Of a stretch of 5,554 nucleotides of DNA, positions 4,424 to 5,554 are shown piece after piece. A program made the position numbers and the translations under genes. Numbering within the stretch: the first letter of the stretch is position 1; each line of letters opens with the position of its first letter. Source of the stretch: an uncultured Actinomycetes bacterium (GTDB taxonomy: Bacteria > Actinomycetota > Actinomycetes > Nanopelagicales > Nanopelagicaceae); the NCBI GenBank assembly GCA_903827345.1, contig CAIKID010000041.1, positions 1-5,554 of the forward strand, read 5' to 3'. The notes under the pieces were generated by a model, which was not told the DNA's origin, did no database searches, and saw only the letters and a program-made list of their open reading frames with translations.

Positions 4424-5554
4424 ATGTCTATCGTCGACCGCCCATCCAAAGGCACAGCAACATCTGCAAAATCTTTGGGTAAGGGTTTAACCATTGAACG
4501 CATCTATACCAGCGAAGGCGTTCATCCCTACGACGAAGTCACTTGGCAACATCGTGATGTAGTGCAGACCAACTGGAAATCCGGAGAGGTCATCTTCGAA
4601 CAAAAGGGCGTTGAATACCCTGATTTCTGGTCCGTCAATGCATCGACCATCGTTACAACTAAATATTTCCGCGGTGCCGTGGGGTACGACAACCGTGAGT
4701 GGTCTCTTAAGCAGGTTATCGATCGCGTCGTTCTTACATATACCAAGGCCGGCAAGGAATTCGGATACTTCGCAACTGATGCTGATGCGCAGGTCTTCGA
4801 ACACGAACTGACCTGGATGCTCTTGCACCAAGTCTTCTCATTCAATTCACCAGTCTGGTTCAACGTTGGAACCAATGCACCACAGCAAGTAAGCGCCTGC
4901 TTCATCTTGTCTGTTGATGACACTATGGATTCGATCCTCAACGGGTATCGCGAAGAGGGACTGATCTTCAAGGGTGGCTCCGGAGCTGGACTCAATTTGT
5001 CTCGTATCCGTTCATCCAAAGAATTGCTCAAGTCAGGTGGAACCGCCTCTGGCCCAGTTTCATTTATGCGCGGTGCTGATGCATCAGCCGGAACCATCAA
5101 GTCAGGTGGCGCAACCCGTCGCGCTGCGAAGATGGTTGTCCTTGATGTTGATCATCCAGATATCGAAGAGTTCATCGAGACCAAGGTCCGCGAAGAAGAC
5201 AAGATCCGCGCTCTGCGCGATGCTGGATTCGATATGGATCTGGGCGGACGCGACATCATCTCTGTGCAATACCAGAACGCAAATAACTCAGTGCGGGTAT
5301 CTGACAAGTTCATGCGCGCCTACGAGAACAACGAAGACTTTGGTTTAGTTGGTCGCGCCTCTGGCGAAGTTATCGAAACCGTCGAAGCTCGCCGCTTGTT
5401 CCGCCTGATGGCAGAGGCAGCCTGGGCTTGCGCCGATCCTGGAATTCAATATGACGACACCATCAATGATTGGCACACCAACTCTGAGACTGGACGCATC
5501 AACGCATCCAACCCTTGCTCCGAGTACATGTCACTGGATAACTCTTCATGCAAC
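4424..5554 (+). CDS. nrdJ: NrdJ, adenosylcobalamin-dependent (class II) ribonucleotide reductase (N-terminal part; runs off window)
   Basis: NrdJ reduces ribonucleotides to deoxyribonucleotides using a thiyl radical generated from adenosylcobalamin, with or without oxygen. The frame is open for 377 codons from ATG to the window edge, about 40 percent of the usual 900-1000 residues of the actinobacterial enzyme. Landmarks: SPVWFNVGTNAPQQVSACFILSVDDTMDSI with the first redox cysteine Cys159; KGGSGAGLNLSRIRSS and SGGTASGPVSFMRGAD in the barrel core; SNPCSEYMSLDNSSCN at the end, giving active-site Asn363, Cys365 and Glu367. The remaining barrel and the C-terminal redox cysteines lie outside. AAGGAG (4410-4415) overlaps the nrdR stop and sits 8 bases before the ATG, so translation is probably coupled. 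The N-terminal 20 residues (MSIVDRPSKGTATSAKSLGK) are probably flexible. No intein interrupts the part seen. Confidence 0.96.
   Translation, partial: MSIVDRPSKGTATSAKSLGKGLTIERIYTSEGVHPYDEVTWQHRDVVQTNWKSGEVIFEQKGVEYPDFWSVNASTIVTTKYFRGAVGYDNREWSLKQVIDRVVLTYTKAGKEFGYFATDADAQVFEHELTWMLLHQVFSFNSPVWFNVGTNAPQQVSACFILSVDDTMDSILNGYREEGLIFKGGSGAGLNLSRIRSSKELLKSGGTASGPVSFMRGADASAGTIKSGGATRRAAKMVVLDVDHPDIEEFIETKVREEDKIRALRDAGFDMDLGGRDIISVQYQNANNSVRVSDKFMRAYENNEDFGLVGRASGEVIETVEARRLFRLMAEAAWACADPGIQYDDTINDWHTNSETGRINASNPCSEYMSLDNSSCN

Noticed and set aside
4487..5100. Minus-strand open frames opposite nrdJ
   Set aside because: They are shadows of the strongly recognisable nrdJ frame and show no family motifs or ribosome sites.

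Overview
The window looks like chromosomal DNA of an actinobacterium (Actinomycetota). Three things point there: LexA boxes of the mycobacterial type (TCGAAC-N4-GTTCGA), a lexA gene diverging from a small membrane-anchored LysM gene, and nrdR followed directly by an adenosylcobalamin-dependent ribonucleotide reductase gene (nrdJ). As known for this phylum, lexA, the LysM gene, nrdR and nrdJ tend to lie together. Base composition is only moderately GC-rich by eye, closer to freshwater or other low-GC actinobacteria than to Streptomyces; the genus cannot be named from the sequence.

Layout. Positions 1-461 (minus strand) hold the 5' part of lexA. The 462-608 gap carries two LexA boxes, a candidate promoter and a further half-site. 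Next is a 102-residue protein with one membrane anchor and a LysM domain, probably an SOS-induced division inhibitor of the ChiZ/DivS/YneA type. An AbrB-fold antitoxin gene overlaps a short VapC-like PIN gene (955-1475) that seems to lack its distal catalytic region. A two-gene unit follows: an acetaldehyde-type aldehyde dehydrogenase (1618-3141) and its frequent partner, a DUF779 protein (3177-3581). The gap 3582-3868 holds a strongly structured RNA leader. It precedes nrdR (3869-4411) and the first 377 codons of nrdJ (4424-5554, running off the window).

How the parts fit. LexA would repress itself and the LysM gene; DNA damage would release both and delay division. NrdR and NrdJ control and perform deoxyribonucleotide synthesis, so the core locus joins DNA-damage response to DNA precursor supply. 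The toxin-antitoxin remnant and the aldehyde dehydrogenase pair look like cargo between the two halves of that core.

The most interesting element is the nrdR-nrdJ leader. Read by eye, it has a two-part helix with a 6-nt one-sided bulge, two hairpins with complementary loops (a possible kissing interaction), and two mutually exclusive downstream helices. One of those helices pairs part of the nrdR Shine-Dalgarno. This is the architecture expected of a translational riboswitch, and some core strings resemble the cobalamin class, whose ligand is the NrdJ cofactor. The ligand assignment is inference.
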